64,000 nucleotides of DNA, from assembly GCA_029339195.1 (NCBI GenBank), contig JAPTJF010000087.1:1-64000 (forward strand). The letters run 5' to 3'. Within the stretch, counting starts at the first letter, position 1. Each line of letters starts with the position of its first letter. Positions 8,646-19,100 of this stretch are shown one piece after another. This stretch comes from Micractinium sp. NFX-FRZ. Its lineage: Eukaryota > Chlorophyta > Trebouxiophyceae > Chlorellales > Chlorellaceae. Below the pieces are notes generated by a model. The model saw nothing but the letters and a program-made list of their open reading frames with translations, did no database searches and was not told the origin of the DNA. Made by a program: the position numbers and the translations under genes.

Positions 8646-11600
8646 TCACTGAGCGGCGGCGGAGGGGACGGCGGCGTGGGCCCCGGGCGACATCTCAGTG
8701 CCCACCACCATGCCGATGCCCTTGGTTCGCCCCTCCCTGCAAGGGAGGCGGGGGGAGGAGGAAGGGAGGAAGGGCAGGCAGGCAAGATGATGGCAGTGCG
8801 ACCTGCCACGGCTCAAGTCCGCTCGGCCGATTCGAGCCCCATTGAAGCTGGCTGGCCATGGCTCCCCCGTCCGCCCTGCCAGCCTCGCATGGACCACACC
8901 CTGCTCGCCCCACTTGCTGCAACCGCGGCACCCCTGCCTGCCTGCCCGCCGCACCTGAACACGAAGCGCGTGCCGGGCGTGAGGTACTCTGGGCGCTGGA
9001 GGAAGCGGAAGCGCACGCAGGCGCGGTCGCCGGAGCGCAGGCGCTCACGGTCCATGGCCACCACGCGAGCGGCCTGCACTCATGTCAAAGACAACAGGGC
9101 AAAGAGGTGGATGAGGATGGGAAAGGGAACGGAAGCCTGGCTTGGGACACCATGCACTGCCACCTGAAGCACAGCCGCTGCACAGCCGCCAGGCCACGGA
9201 CTGTCCTGCCCAGCAACAGGATCGCCCAGCCCTGCCCTACCCCGCCCCGCCCACCTGGCGCACAATCTCGCAGTGGATGACTGCCTGGTAGCGCGGCTGG
9301 ATGGTGGTGGAGTGGGTGAGGATGGCGATGTCGGCATCAAACTCCCTGCAGGGGGCAGGGAGGCAGGCAGATGAAACGAGGTGAGACGAGGTAAGGCGTA
9401 GTCAGCGTTTCGAGTGCCAGCAGGGCGGGCTGCATTTCAGTATGGCGCAGCGGGCGCAGCAGGCCTGCTTGGCAGGGCCGGGCGTGGGAGGCAGCGCGGG
9501 CTGCTCTGCCCTGGCCTGCCCTGCCCCGAGACTTGCCCCACACACTGCCCTGCTTTGCCATACGCAGCTCTTCCCCCCTGCCCAGCCCTGCCTGCACGCT
9601 CACCAGGACGCCTTGGGCGCCACTCGCTCGTCAACAAGCACCATGCCCTTGCGCACCTGCCGCACCAGAGGGCAGGAGGGACGGGGCGGCGCAGGGCTAG
9701 GCGTCAGGAGGGGCCAGTGCGGGGAGGGGCACATCACCGCTGCGCCCGCCAGCACAGATGCCAGTGCATGCTTGCGCAAGCAATGCCCCAGGCAAACTCT
9801 GCACCCTGTGCCATGGTTGGTTCTGCCGACCTTCAGTGTGCACCCACCTGGTGCCGCTTCACCTTCTTCAGAGCCAGGGCGGCCGTCTGGCCTGCCACCA
9901 CCTGCAGGAAGGGGGGTTGAGCAGGAAATGTGTGGAAACATGTGCCAAAGTTGGGAGAGCAGGTGTTAACGCCTTCGCTTGCCAGAGCAGGCAGGGCGCT
10001 CCAGTGTTGCGCCGCATGCTCCCCTGCTGCCTCCCAAAGAATGCATCCCTGTTCTCACCCGCCCCACGGGCAGCCGCTTGTAGTGCACAGACTTGACGGT
10101 GACGGGCTTGAATGTCCCGTCGGCTGGGGGAGGCGATGACAGGGGAGGGGGAGGAAGAGGTGTGAGAGGCAGCCAGTAATGCCAGCTGCACCGCTGCAGC
10201 AAGGACATGCCGGGCCCGGCCAGCACAGTGACCGAAGCACACTTCCCCACCCTGCGCTTGACATTCACCCGAGCTGCGCTAAGTTGCCCGTCTCCCTGCG
10301 TTTGCCCATCCCCCTCACCAATGCCCGGCCCACCAATGAGCAGCATGCAGCTGGGGCCCAGCACACGCCCGCTGCCCCAAACTGTGCTGCCTCCCAGCCC
10401 CAACCCCCGCACCAATGTCCGGCCCCATGAGCAGCGTGATGTTGGGCCCCAGCACGCCGCGCTTCACAGTGCCAGCCACCACGGTGCCCACGCCTGCAGG
10501 GGAGTCGATGGAGTGCGAGGGCGGGTGGAGAGATTGGAATTGCGCTGCCACCCCCAGGCCCCTCCCCCGCCTACCTCGCACCCCTGTCCCAAGCCCCGGG
10601 GCTTCACCTGGCACCCCAAACACTTCGTCAATGATGAACTCAGCCTTCTCGCACGTCTTCTCAAACCTGGGGGGCGGCAGTGGGGGTGGGAAATGCAGGG
10701 TGAGGCACACGGAATGGGCATTGTACAGCACGGGCATGGTGCCTTGCCGTACCCAGCACAGCACCGGGTGGCACAGCAAAGCGCAGCACCGTGCACAGGG
10801 CGCGCGCAACAGTGGTGCCTCTGCGGCAGCAGAGTTGTAGAAGAGCTTGATGAGGGCCGGCCCCACAGCACAGCATGACACAGCACGGCACGGCACAGCA
10901 TAGCACAGCATAGCACAGCACGCACCAGTTGTGCCTCTGGGGCAGCAGGTTGTAGAAAAGCTTGATGAGGTCCAGGCCCTGGCCCGTGACTGAGGAGGTG
11001 AGGAAGATGGGCGCCAGGCTGTCGGCGTGCATGAGGCGCGCGCACGTCAGCACGTCGTCGCGCGTGCGCACCTGCGGGCGGCGGAGGGATGCAGAGGGGA
11101 GGGGAGAGGGAGGTCGGTGCAGGGAAGCAAAGAATGGGAAGATGGGGGGCCGGGCTGGCGGCATGCATGTGGGGCACGTCACGTCATCGCCGGCGTAGGA
11201 GCGAGGGCCCAGAACCGAGGGGATGCCAGGCACGACGCAGGTGAGAAAGGAGGGGTGCATACGACGGACCAATGTGAGAGGCTGCGGCAACAGGCCATCT
11301 GATTTGCCAAGGTGGCTTCATGCACCAGCTGCCCCCACTTGACACCACCAGCACTGCACCCACCCCACCCCACCCATCCTCCCCGCTGCCGCAGCGCCAC
11401 CTACTCACCAGGAAGGGCCGCTTGCGCACCCCCGGCTTCTTCAGTATGGCGCTCAGCGACTGCAGCGTGTGCTTCAGCACGTGCTCCGGGGCGATGTCCA
11501 CCTTGGTGACCACGAAGAAGGCGGGCACCTGGCACAGAGGGTTGGGGGAAGACGAGAGGAGGTGTGCAGCCAAGAGCGGTGAGGTGACAGCGGTAGCGGC

Positions 11601-14600
11601 GGCCATGATGCAAGCAGCTGCCGCCATGAAAACAGCCCACCCGGCACACCAGTCGTTCGTCAGCCAAGCACTCATATATATCTCAAGGCCTGTGTGCGCA
11701 CCTTGAGCGCCAGCGCCACCCCCAGGTGCTCCTTGCACATCCCCACGATGCCCGCGTTGGCGCCCACAATCAGGCAGGCGTAGTCTGCGGGCAGACGAGC
11801 GGCCGGGTGGGTAAGCGCAGGGTCGGCGAGTGCGTGGGTGAAAGCGGCAGCCCGCCTGCTGTTGCAGCATGCAAACAATGCCTGCACCTGGGCCACCCGT
11901 TCGCCACATGTTTCCTCTGCCTCTGCCTCTCGCTTCCCCTTCCTAAGCCTCTGCCTGTCTTGGCCCTGCTGTCTCCCACCCCCATCTCCCACCACACACC
12001 CGGCAGGTGCCCCGTCAGGCCGTAGGCGGTGGTCTTGAAGTAGCGCTCATGCCCCGCCAGGTCCACCAGGGTCACAACCTGCGGCAGACAGGGGGCGGGA
12101 GGTCCAGACGGGGTGTTGTTGGAGTGGCAACAGCCTGGGCGACTGGACACACGTCCGGTGGGCGGGCCTGGTTTGAAGTCAACCGCACCGCCAATGTACG
12201 ACCACACGTCCGGCAGGCGGGTATGGTTTGGTTACACAGCAAGGTCGGCTGGACACACGTCCGATGGTCCACGGGGCTATGCGTGGCGCCTCCACTTCAC
12301 CTCCTCTCAGGCCCCTGCTCCCCACCCACCTTGGAGGACTTTGCCACATAGTCAGCAATGGACGCCGTCCTGCAGTGATGAATGTGGTAGCAGGTACAGG
12401 CTGGAACATCAGTTTGTGGGCTCAGTCAAGGCAGGGCAGGGCACCAGGCAGTGCAAAAGAGCTCGGAGAGAACGGATACAGGGGAGGAGCCGGGCGCCAC
12501 GCAGGCCGCCATGCCCCGCCAGCACATGCAACACCGCACCAGGCAGCCCAGTGCCAGCAGTGCAGCGCAGCGTGGCGCGGCGTGGCGCCCACCTGAAGGC
12601 GGGGTCGTTGAGTATGACCCCCTTTGAGTCCAGGCACAGGTTGTGCTGGCCGATGGAGGAGGTGCGGCCTGCGTGGGGGGAGGAGGGTTGGACAGGGAGG
12701 GAGGGAGAGTGGGAGGGGTGGGTGGGTGAGACGTGGCGCAGCAAAGGCAAAGGCGAGGCTGTGCGGGATGAAGAGCGCAGGAGGGAAGGAGGGCCTGCAG
12801 TAGGGCGGGTGGGCTGACTGCAAGCAGCACTCGGGCCTCCGCTGGCTTTCCGCACCACCCACACCCTCTCCGCCCTGTCCCCTCCCACAGCAGCTCCCCT
12901 TGGACTTCCACTTCCACCTCCACTTCCACTTCCAACACCTGAAAACCACCCACCCACAGGGTTACACTCCTCATGCCCCTGCTCGCTACTGCACTCCCTG
13001 CCTCCCCTTCAGCCCCCCTGCAAGCATGTCCTCACGCCGCCCCGCACCTGTGGACTCCTCGTGCCCGTGCTTGAACACCTTGGAGCGGGCAAAGCCGCGT
13101 CCGTCATCCAGCACAGACCTGGTCAGCACCCCCACCTGGCACAGGAAGGACGGCACAGGGCAGGCGAGTCAAGAAGCATGCACAAGCAGTGAGCCGGCAG
13201 CTGCGGCCCTCCCAACTTGCTTGCCGCTGGTTCATGATGCCTAGGCCCCTGATTCCCCACCTTATCCACCTCCTCACCCTGCTCCCACTGGCTGCATCCC
13301 AAGGTGGACTTGCCCGAGTCCCCATTCATCTGCAAGGCATGGCCATCCACCCCACCCACCCACCCACCCAACCCTCTCCTTCCCCTCCTCAGGGCCAACT
13401 TGCCGGAGTTTGCATTCCAGGCGGATGCCCACCCACCCACCCACCCATCCCTCCCCCTCTCCCTCTCCCTCTCCCCAACTCCCTCACCCCCCTTCCCCTC
13501 CCGCCCTCACCATGGTCGACTTGCCGGAGTCCACGTTGCCGATGATGGCCACCCGCACCTCCAGCGGCGCTGCCGCCCCGCCCTCGCCCACGCGGCGCCG
13601 GATGCAGACGTCGGCCACGTGGTGGTCGGGCTGGCCCACGGCGGGGGCGGCCAGCTGCGGCATGGTGGGGCGGGGAACACAAGGGGCAGGGCGGGGCGGG
13701 TGCAGGGTGGGGTGGGAGCGTGGCAAGGCGGGAGCGTGAGATGGTATCATAGGGGGCAGGGGCAGGGTGGTGGGAAGCTTGCAGCCAGGGTGAAGGGATA
13801 CAAGTTCTGCCAGAAGGGAGCGAGGGGGAGGGGCTACAGGCAGGGGGTCCGTGCGCGGCAGTACATGCATCTGAGAAGCAAACGTCGCACAGAACGGCAT
13901 CCAAGCTTGGCCCGCCACGCTTGGCTGCTGCAGGCACACCAACACTGGCCATGCCAGCAGCCCAGGCCTGCCTGGGGTTGGCTGGGCCAGCAGCATGTGT
14001 GCTCATGCATATCCACACACAGGCCACCAGCACAGCGCCCAGCGGCACACACCTTGCGCGTGCGCAGCAGCGTCACGTCGGCGCCGCACCCCGCCATGTG
14101 CTCCGTCACCGCCCCCACCAGCTCTTGCAGCTCGGCCTCGCTCAGCCCAGTGGGACCATAGCCCTCGGGGGCGCCTGCAGGCCAGGGTGGGGTGGGGTGG
14201 GGTGGGGCACGTGCAGTGGCGGGCGGTCAGGAGGTGAGCGGGCACAGGGCAAGCGGGCGGGGTGGGCAGAATAGGCAAGGGGCATGGGCAGCAGGTGTGT
14301 TCACCTGCCTGGTACGCGCTGCGCACGGTCATATCCAACACAGCTGGTGATCTGGCCAGGGCACAGCCACAGCTGCTGGCGAGGCCGCCGCCGGCGGCCC
14401 TGCCAGGCGCTGCCCAAGCCCAGCCGGTGCAGGCGGGCGGGTGCATGGTGTGCTCCAACACGCAATCAGGCTCCAACATGCTGCCTCCTAAACCAAAGAG
14501 AGAACAGTTCTGGGGACAACCGCAGGTGCCCCCATCCCCTGGTTCCCAGGTGCAGCTCCCGTCGCCCACATTCAACCTACAACAGGAACGCCTCAGCCCC

Positions 14601-15271
14601 ACACACAATACACGCATGCACACCCTGTACTCGGCACCCCCCGCCTCCTCACCTAGGTCAGCCAGCAGCTCCCCCCGCTGCCCCACCTCCACCTCCAGCC
14701 AGCGCAGCGCATGCTCCAGCCTCGCCCTGCGCTCCTCCTCGGGAGACATGCCTTCGCAGCACAGCACGCCCAGCGCGCCGGCAGAGGCGGCGCTCGAGGT
14801 GGCGGTGGGCGTGGCGGGCGCGGCGGCAGGGGCCGCCGCCGCGGCTGCAGCGGCAGTCTGCACAGGCGGAGAGGTGGCAACACATGAGGCAGCAGGAGGG
14901 CAGCAGGGGTGCAGGGGTGACACTGACGAATCCAGCCGCGGCGGTGGCATGTAAGACGGGCTGTCAGCCAGGGGGCCTGGTCTGCACGCTTCTCCCTACT
15001 CTCCCTCCACCGCTCTCGTTCTGTTCAAGTCTTCCCCCGCAAACGTTGCCCGGCCCCGCACGCTCCCCACCTTCAGCCCCGTGCCAGCGCCGCCAGCGGT
15101 CATGGCAGGGACAGCGTCCTCCAGTAGCTGGGTGGCGGTGTGCTCTTCGGTGAGGGCGGCAATGCCGTCTGCCCACCCCTCGTGGTCCCCGCATGCCTTG
15201 GTGGAGAGGTGGTGGGGCGCACCGTGGCGCGGGTGGTGGTGGTGCCGCGCGTGCGATGCAGAGGAGGCCAT
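8646..15271 (-). CDS. GTPBP1: GTPBP1/GTPBP2-type translational GTPase
   Basis: Twenty exons in transcript order: 15071-15271, 14653-14857, 14305-14484, 14053-14174, 13511-13654, 13048-13135, 12593-12668, 12330-12369, 12000-12078, 11702-11784, 11409-11528, 10926-11071, 10608-10666, 10413-10493, 10059-10123, 9848-9901, 9604-9656, 9255-9345, 8955-9073, 8646-8736. All phases close, giving 698 residues. G1 is GNVDSGKST (275-283), G3 DLAGH (358-362) and G4 TKVD (414-417). [31 protein letters not shown] and [11 protein letters not shown] match the GTPBP1 subfamily of EF-Tu/EF1A-like GTPases, linked to ribosome rescue and mRNA surveillance in the cytosol. The N-terminus is His-rich and alanine-rich. 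Several introns carry repeated copies of neighbouring exon ends. Confidence 0.9.
10313..10372 (-). repeat. Copy of GTPBP1 exon 14 donor end in the next intron
   Basis: The segment repeats 10407-10460 (exon 14 3' end plus donor): CTCACCAATG, CCCGGCCC, ATGAGCAGC and GGGGCCCAGCAC are shared in the same order about 94 bp away. It sits in the intron between exons 14 and 15 in the same orientation. Confidence 0.7.
10800..10864 (-). repeat. Copy of GTPBP1 exon 12 donor end in the next intron
   Basis: Repeats 10919-10983. The shared blocks include GTGCCTCTG, GGCAGCAG, GTTGTAGAA and AGCTTGATGAGG. The original is the last coding part of exon 12 ([13 protein letters not shown]) with its donor. The copy lies about 120 bp downstream in transcript direction, separated by a CACAGCAC-rich simple repeat. 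Confidence 0.75.
13281..13345 (-). repeat. Second, older copy of the P-loop exon end
   Basis: The sequence resembles 13503-13560, the end of GTPBP1 exon 5 that encodes the GKST P-loop. Shared blocks are GGTGGACTTGCC, GAGTCC and ATGGCC. It is more diverged than the copy at 13379-13432. Confidence 0.55.
13379..13432 (-). repeat. Copy of the P-loop exon donor end
   Basis: TTCCCCTCC, then CAACTTGCCGGAGT, then GGCGGATGCCCACC match the exon 5 donor region (13493-13550) in order. It lies about 114 bp into the intron, same orientation. Confidence 0.65.
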
Positions 15272-16158
15272 GTTGGGTGCTCGCGCTTTTTTGCTAGGGT
15301 GCCTGTGGGCTTTGGCTGAGGTTTGTGGTGACTAGGGAGCGCTAAGCACGCTCAAGCGCACTGCCGCCTGCCGCTCAGGGGTGGTGTAATCGGCGGGCGC
15401 TGTGCTGCTGCTGCGGTTGTTGCTGCTGTTGCTGCTTTGAGTGCGGCGATTGTCTTCGTCTGCAGTCGCGTTGAAGGGCTAGGTGTCTCAAGGCACTGCA
15501 GCAGGGGGCGGTGGGGACAGGGCGCAAACGGCCAGGTCGAGGCGCCCGTGTGCACAGCCCGACCGGGCGCCCCCGCCAGCGCCGAGCCGCCGCTGGCAAG
15601 CAGCCAGCGGCACAGAGGCGGAGCCTTGGGGGCTCCATGATAATGCTTGAGCTCACCGGGAGAGTCTAAACATCGCTTAAACAGGCAGTCTAGTGGCCGG
15701 ACTTGAGGGCCATGGTTTCGGGCTTTTTGAGTTGTGCTCTCTGCGAGATGGGAGGGACGGAAAGTTTGATCTTACACACTGCCAGGCACGTGTGAGGCGG
15801 TGGATGGCGCAGCCGAGGCATCGGGGCGCAGGGGCGCGGCCAGGGCTTTGCAAGTGCTCGAGGTCGCTCTCGCTCACCTGGGCGCGCTGGGCAAGATATG
15901 GGCGCTCACAAGCAAGCGATATGGCTTCTGGGACGCCCGGAGCGTCAAATCCCCACCCCCTGCTGGGACCTCCGCCTGCTGCGCCTGTCGGCCGCAGGCA
16001 GGGCGCGAAGCAGGGCGGCGGTGAGCGCAGGACCCTTTATCTTCGCGGCTGCACATGCATGTGTGCATTATTAATCCAACTGGACAGCAGGGACCGCGTT
16101 TCAGTGACCCCGCCGCCGCACTCCTGCAGCGCTGCATTCCGGCACCCGGGGCGACGCC
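15272..16158. promoter_or_regulatory. Divergent promoter region, GTPBP1 / DDX47
   Basis: An 887-bp head-to-head interval between two ATGs; it must contain both promoters and 5' UTRs. It carries CTG/TTG-rich simple sequence at 15405-15440. No core promoter element could be assigned by eye. Confidence 0.55.
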
Positions 16159-19100
16159 ATGGCGCCAGCGGGCAAGCTGTTGAGTGAAGAGGAGCACACC
16201 AAGGCGGTGGCAGCCTTCCAGAAGCTGGGCGTCTGTGAGCAGCTGGCGGAGTCGGCGGCGGCGCTGGGCTGGAAGAGCCCGTCCGGAATCCAGGAGCAGG
16301 CGGTGCCGCTGGTGCTGCAAGGTGGGTGCTCCCAGGGCGTTGAATTTTGAGGGGATGGGCGTGGAGGGCAGAGCTAGGGGGCAATTGGCTGGGCCTGCCT
16401 GCCATCGAGAGGCTGCCAACCGTCGCCGCCACCGGGCGCCGCCGCCACGACGGGACTGCCAGCCAGCCTGCCTGGTATTCACATGCGCATATGGAGGTGC
16501 CCCGCCCTGCTTGCGTCTGTCTCTACGCACCGCTTTCCTGTGCTGCCACTCCCGCAGATAAGGATGTGATTGGCCTGGCGCAGACGGGCAGCGGCAAGAC
16601 GGGCGCGTTTGCGATGCCCATCCTGCAGGTGACGGGTTGCGCTGGGTGTGCTGAGCTGCGCCCGCTCGGTTTGCCTGCAGCCACGCTGCTCCTTAGCGTC
16701 GCCGCGCCGGTGCACCTACTCTTTTTTTATTGCCGGTATTGTGCTGCCGCAAGCGCGCACATTTTTGGAGTGCCGCATTCAAGTTTTCCGCCTTGAATGG
16801 CGTGCTGCTGACACACCCACTCCTCCTCCCCGCCTCACCCGTGGCCCCCCCCCCCAATGTGCCACCCCAACTGCCACCCCACCACCCACCCTCACAATTG
16901 TGCGAGGAGCAGTAATGCGTCATACACAATGAAATCAGCCAGAATCGGTGTATTCCCCTCTTTCACAAACCGCTCCTGCCCCCATGTTCCAGCTGGAAGC
17001 TGGCGCTGCCTGTTCTGGTGCCGTCCCGCGAGACCCAATAACGCCTCACGTACATTTCCCCCCTCTCACCACCCCCGCCTGCGCGCAGGCGCTGCTTGAC
17101 AAGCCGCAGGCGCTGTTTGCCCTGGTGCTGTCCCCGACCCGCGAGCTGGCCATCCAGATCGCAGAGCAGTTTGAGGCGCTGGGGGCGGGGATCGGGGTCA
17201 AGTGCGCCGTGCTGGTGGGGGGCATCGACATGATGGCGCAGGTGCGGGGGGAGGGGGTGTGCTGTGCTGCGCTGTGCTGTGCTGCGCTGTGCCGTGCTGG
17301 TGGGGGGCATCGACACAATGGCGCAGGTGGGGGGGAGGGGGTGCGCTGCGCTGTGCTGTGCTGTGCTGCGCTGTGCCGTGCTGTGCGGGGGGCTGGTGCA
17401 CCAGGATGCATGCCAGCACATGGTGGTAACGTGGTGTCGACAGGGCCTGCATACGTTACCCCCCAAACTGCACCCCTTTTGCTTGCACCCGTCAAGCCCC
17501 TCGACTCTCCCCCCCGCTCACCCCTCTCTCTGCCCTCCTCCCACCCCCCGAATGCCCCCGCATCTGCCCTCCCCCAGGCCATCTCCCTGGCCAAGCGGCC
17601 TCACATCGTGGTGGGAACCCCGGGGCGGGTGGTGGACCACCTGTCCAACACAAAGGGGTTCAGCTTGAAGGGGCTCAAGCACCTGGTGAGCACGGGGGAG
17701 GGGGGATTACGGGGATGCAGGGAGAGGGGGGCGGTGCCGGGACGACCGGGGGGGCAGGTAAGGCGGCAAGGGGGAGGAGGGGGAGGTGCTGACACGCCCA
17801 CTGCCCTGACAACAGTGCATGTGTGTGTGCTCGAGTGGGTCACCAAACCATTGCTTGCTTCCCCTTGCAGGTTCTGGGCAAGGCTGGCCGCCCTGTGAAC
17901 ATGGGCTTGAGGGGGAAGGCGATCTCTGTGCCCCTTCTTCTCAATTGACCCTGCCTTGGCCTTTCCCTCCCCCTCCCCATCAACCAGGTTCTGGATGAGA
18001 CCCGACCGCCTGCTCAGCATGGGCTTCTGAGCAGGAGATCAACTCTTTGCTCTGTCTTCCCTCATCAGTTGCATCGAACTCCTGTGTTTCTTGCCCCCAC
18101 CACCGCCACCACGCCACCACCACAGGTTCTGGACGAGGCCGACCGCCTGCTCAACATGGACTTTGAGCAGGAGATTGACCAGATCTTGAAGGTCATCCCC
18201 AAGGACCGCCGCACCCAGCTCTTCTCCGCCACCATGACCTCCAAAGTGGCCAAGCTGCAGCGGGCCTGCCTGAGGGACCCAGTCAAAGGTGGGCCTGAGC
18301 CTGAGGGTGGTGGTGGTGGTGGTGGTGCAGCGGGGCGGGGCGGGGCCGTGGGCAGGGTGCAAGGGGTGGGGGCGGGCGGGGGCATTCAACGCAAGTTGCC
18401 ATGTCAACCATCCTTTGTTGAGACCCTCCCAGCCCTGCCCCCGGTACGCCTTCTGTTCAACCCACAGCCCTTCCAGCCCTTCCAGCCTCACCTTGGACCA
18501 TTCCTTCAACACCCCACCACCCTCCCCGCCCCAACCACAATGCACTGCTTGCACAATTTGCCCCCTCCCGCAGTCGAGGTTGCCTCCAAGTACAGCACGG
18601 TGGACACGCTGCGCCAGCAGTACATGTTTGTGCCCGCAAAGTACAAGGACTGCTACCTCACATTCGTGCTCACAGGTGGGTGCGGGGTGCGGGGTATGGT
18701 TTTGCGCCTGCGGTAGTGGGGTGCCCGCACGGCTCCCCCACACCTGTGGTGACAGGTGGGCGGGTGCGGGGTGTGGTGCGTCCGCGGTGGGTGGGCCTCA
18801 ACTCTTTGCTCCCATACCAAACACCTATGTGTGCCCTTGCCCCTCCACCTCTGTGCTTTTTGACAAACTAAACATCCCTGCCTGCCTGTCTGCTTCCCTC
18901 CCGCCCCACCCACCCACCCCCCACCCTGCAGAGCTGGCCGGCTCCACCTCGATCATCTTCACCCGCACCTGCGACTCCACCCGCAAGATTGCTCTCATCC
19001 TGCGCAACCTGGGCTTTGGCGCGGTGCCCATCCACGGGCAGATGAGCCAGCCCAAGCGGCTGGGCGCGCTCAACAAGTTCAAGGTGGGCGGGGCGGGCGG

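Noticed and set aside
8028..9167. 379-codon plus-strand open frame
   Set aside because: It is the reverse of the GTPBP1 terminal exons and their flank; low-complexity composition with no family signal.
17871..18040. Decoy DDX47 segments as genuine alternative exons
   Set aside because: Both are frameshifted and lack matching donors; they are better explained as decayed duplicates.
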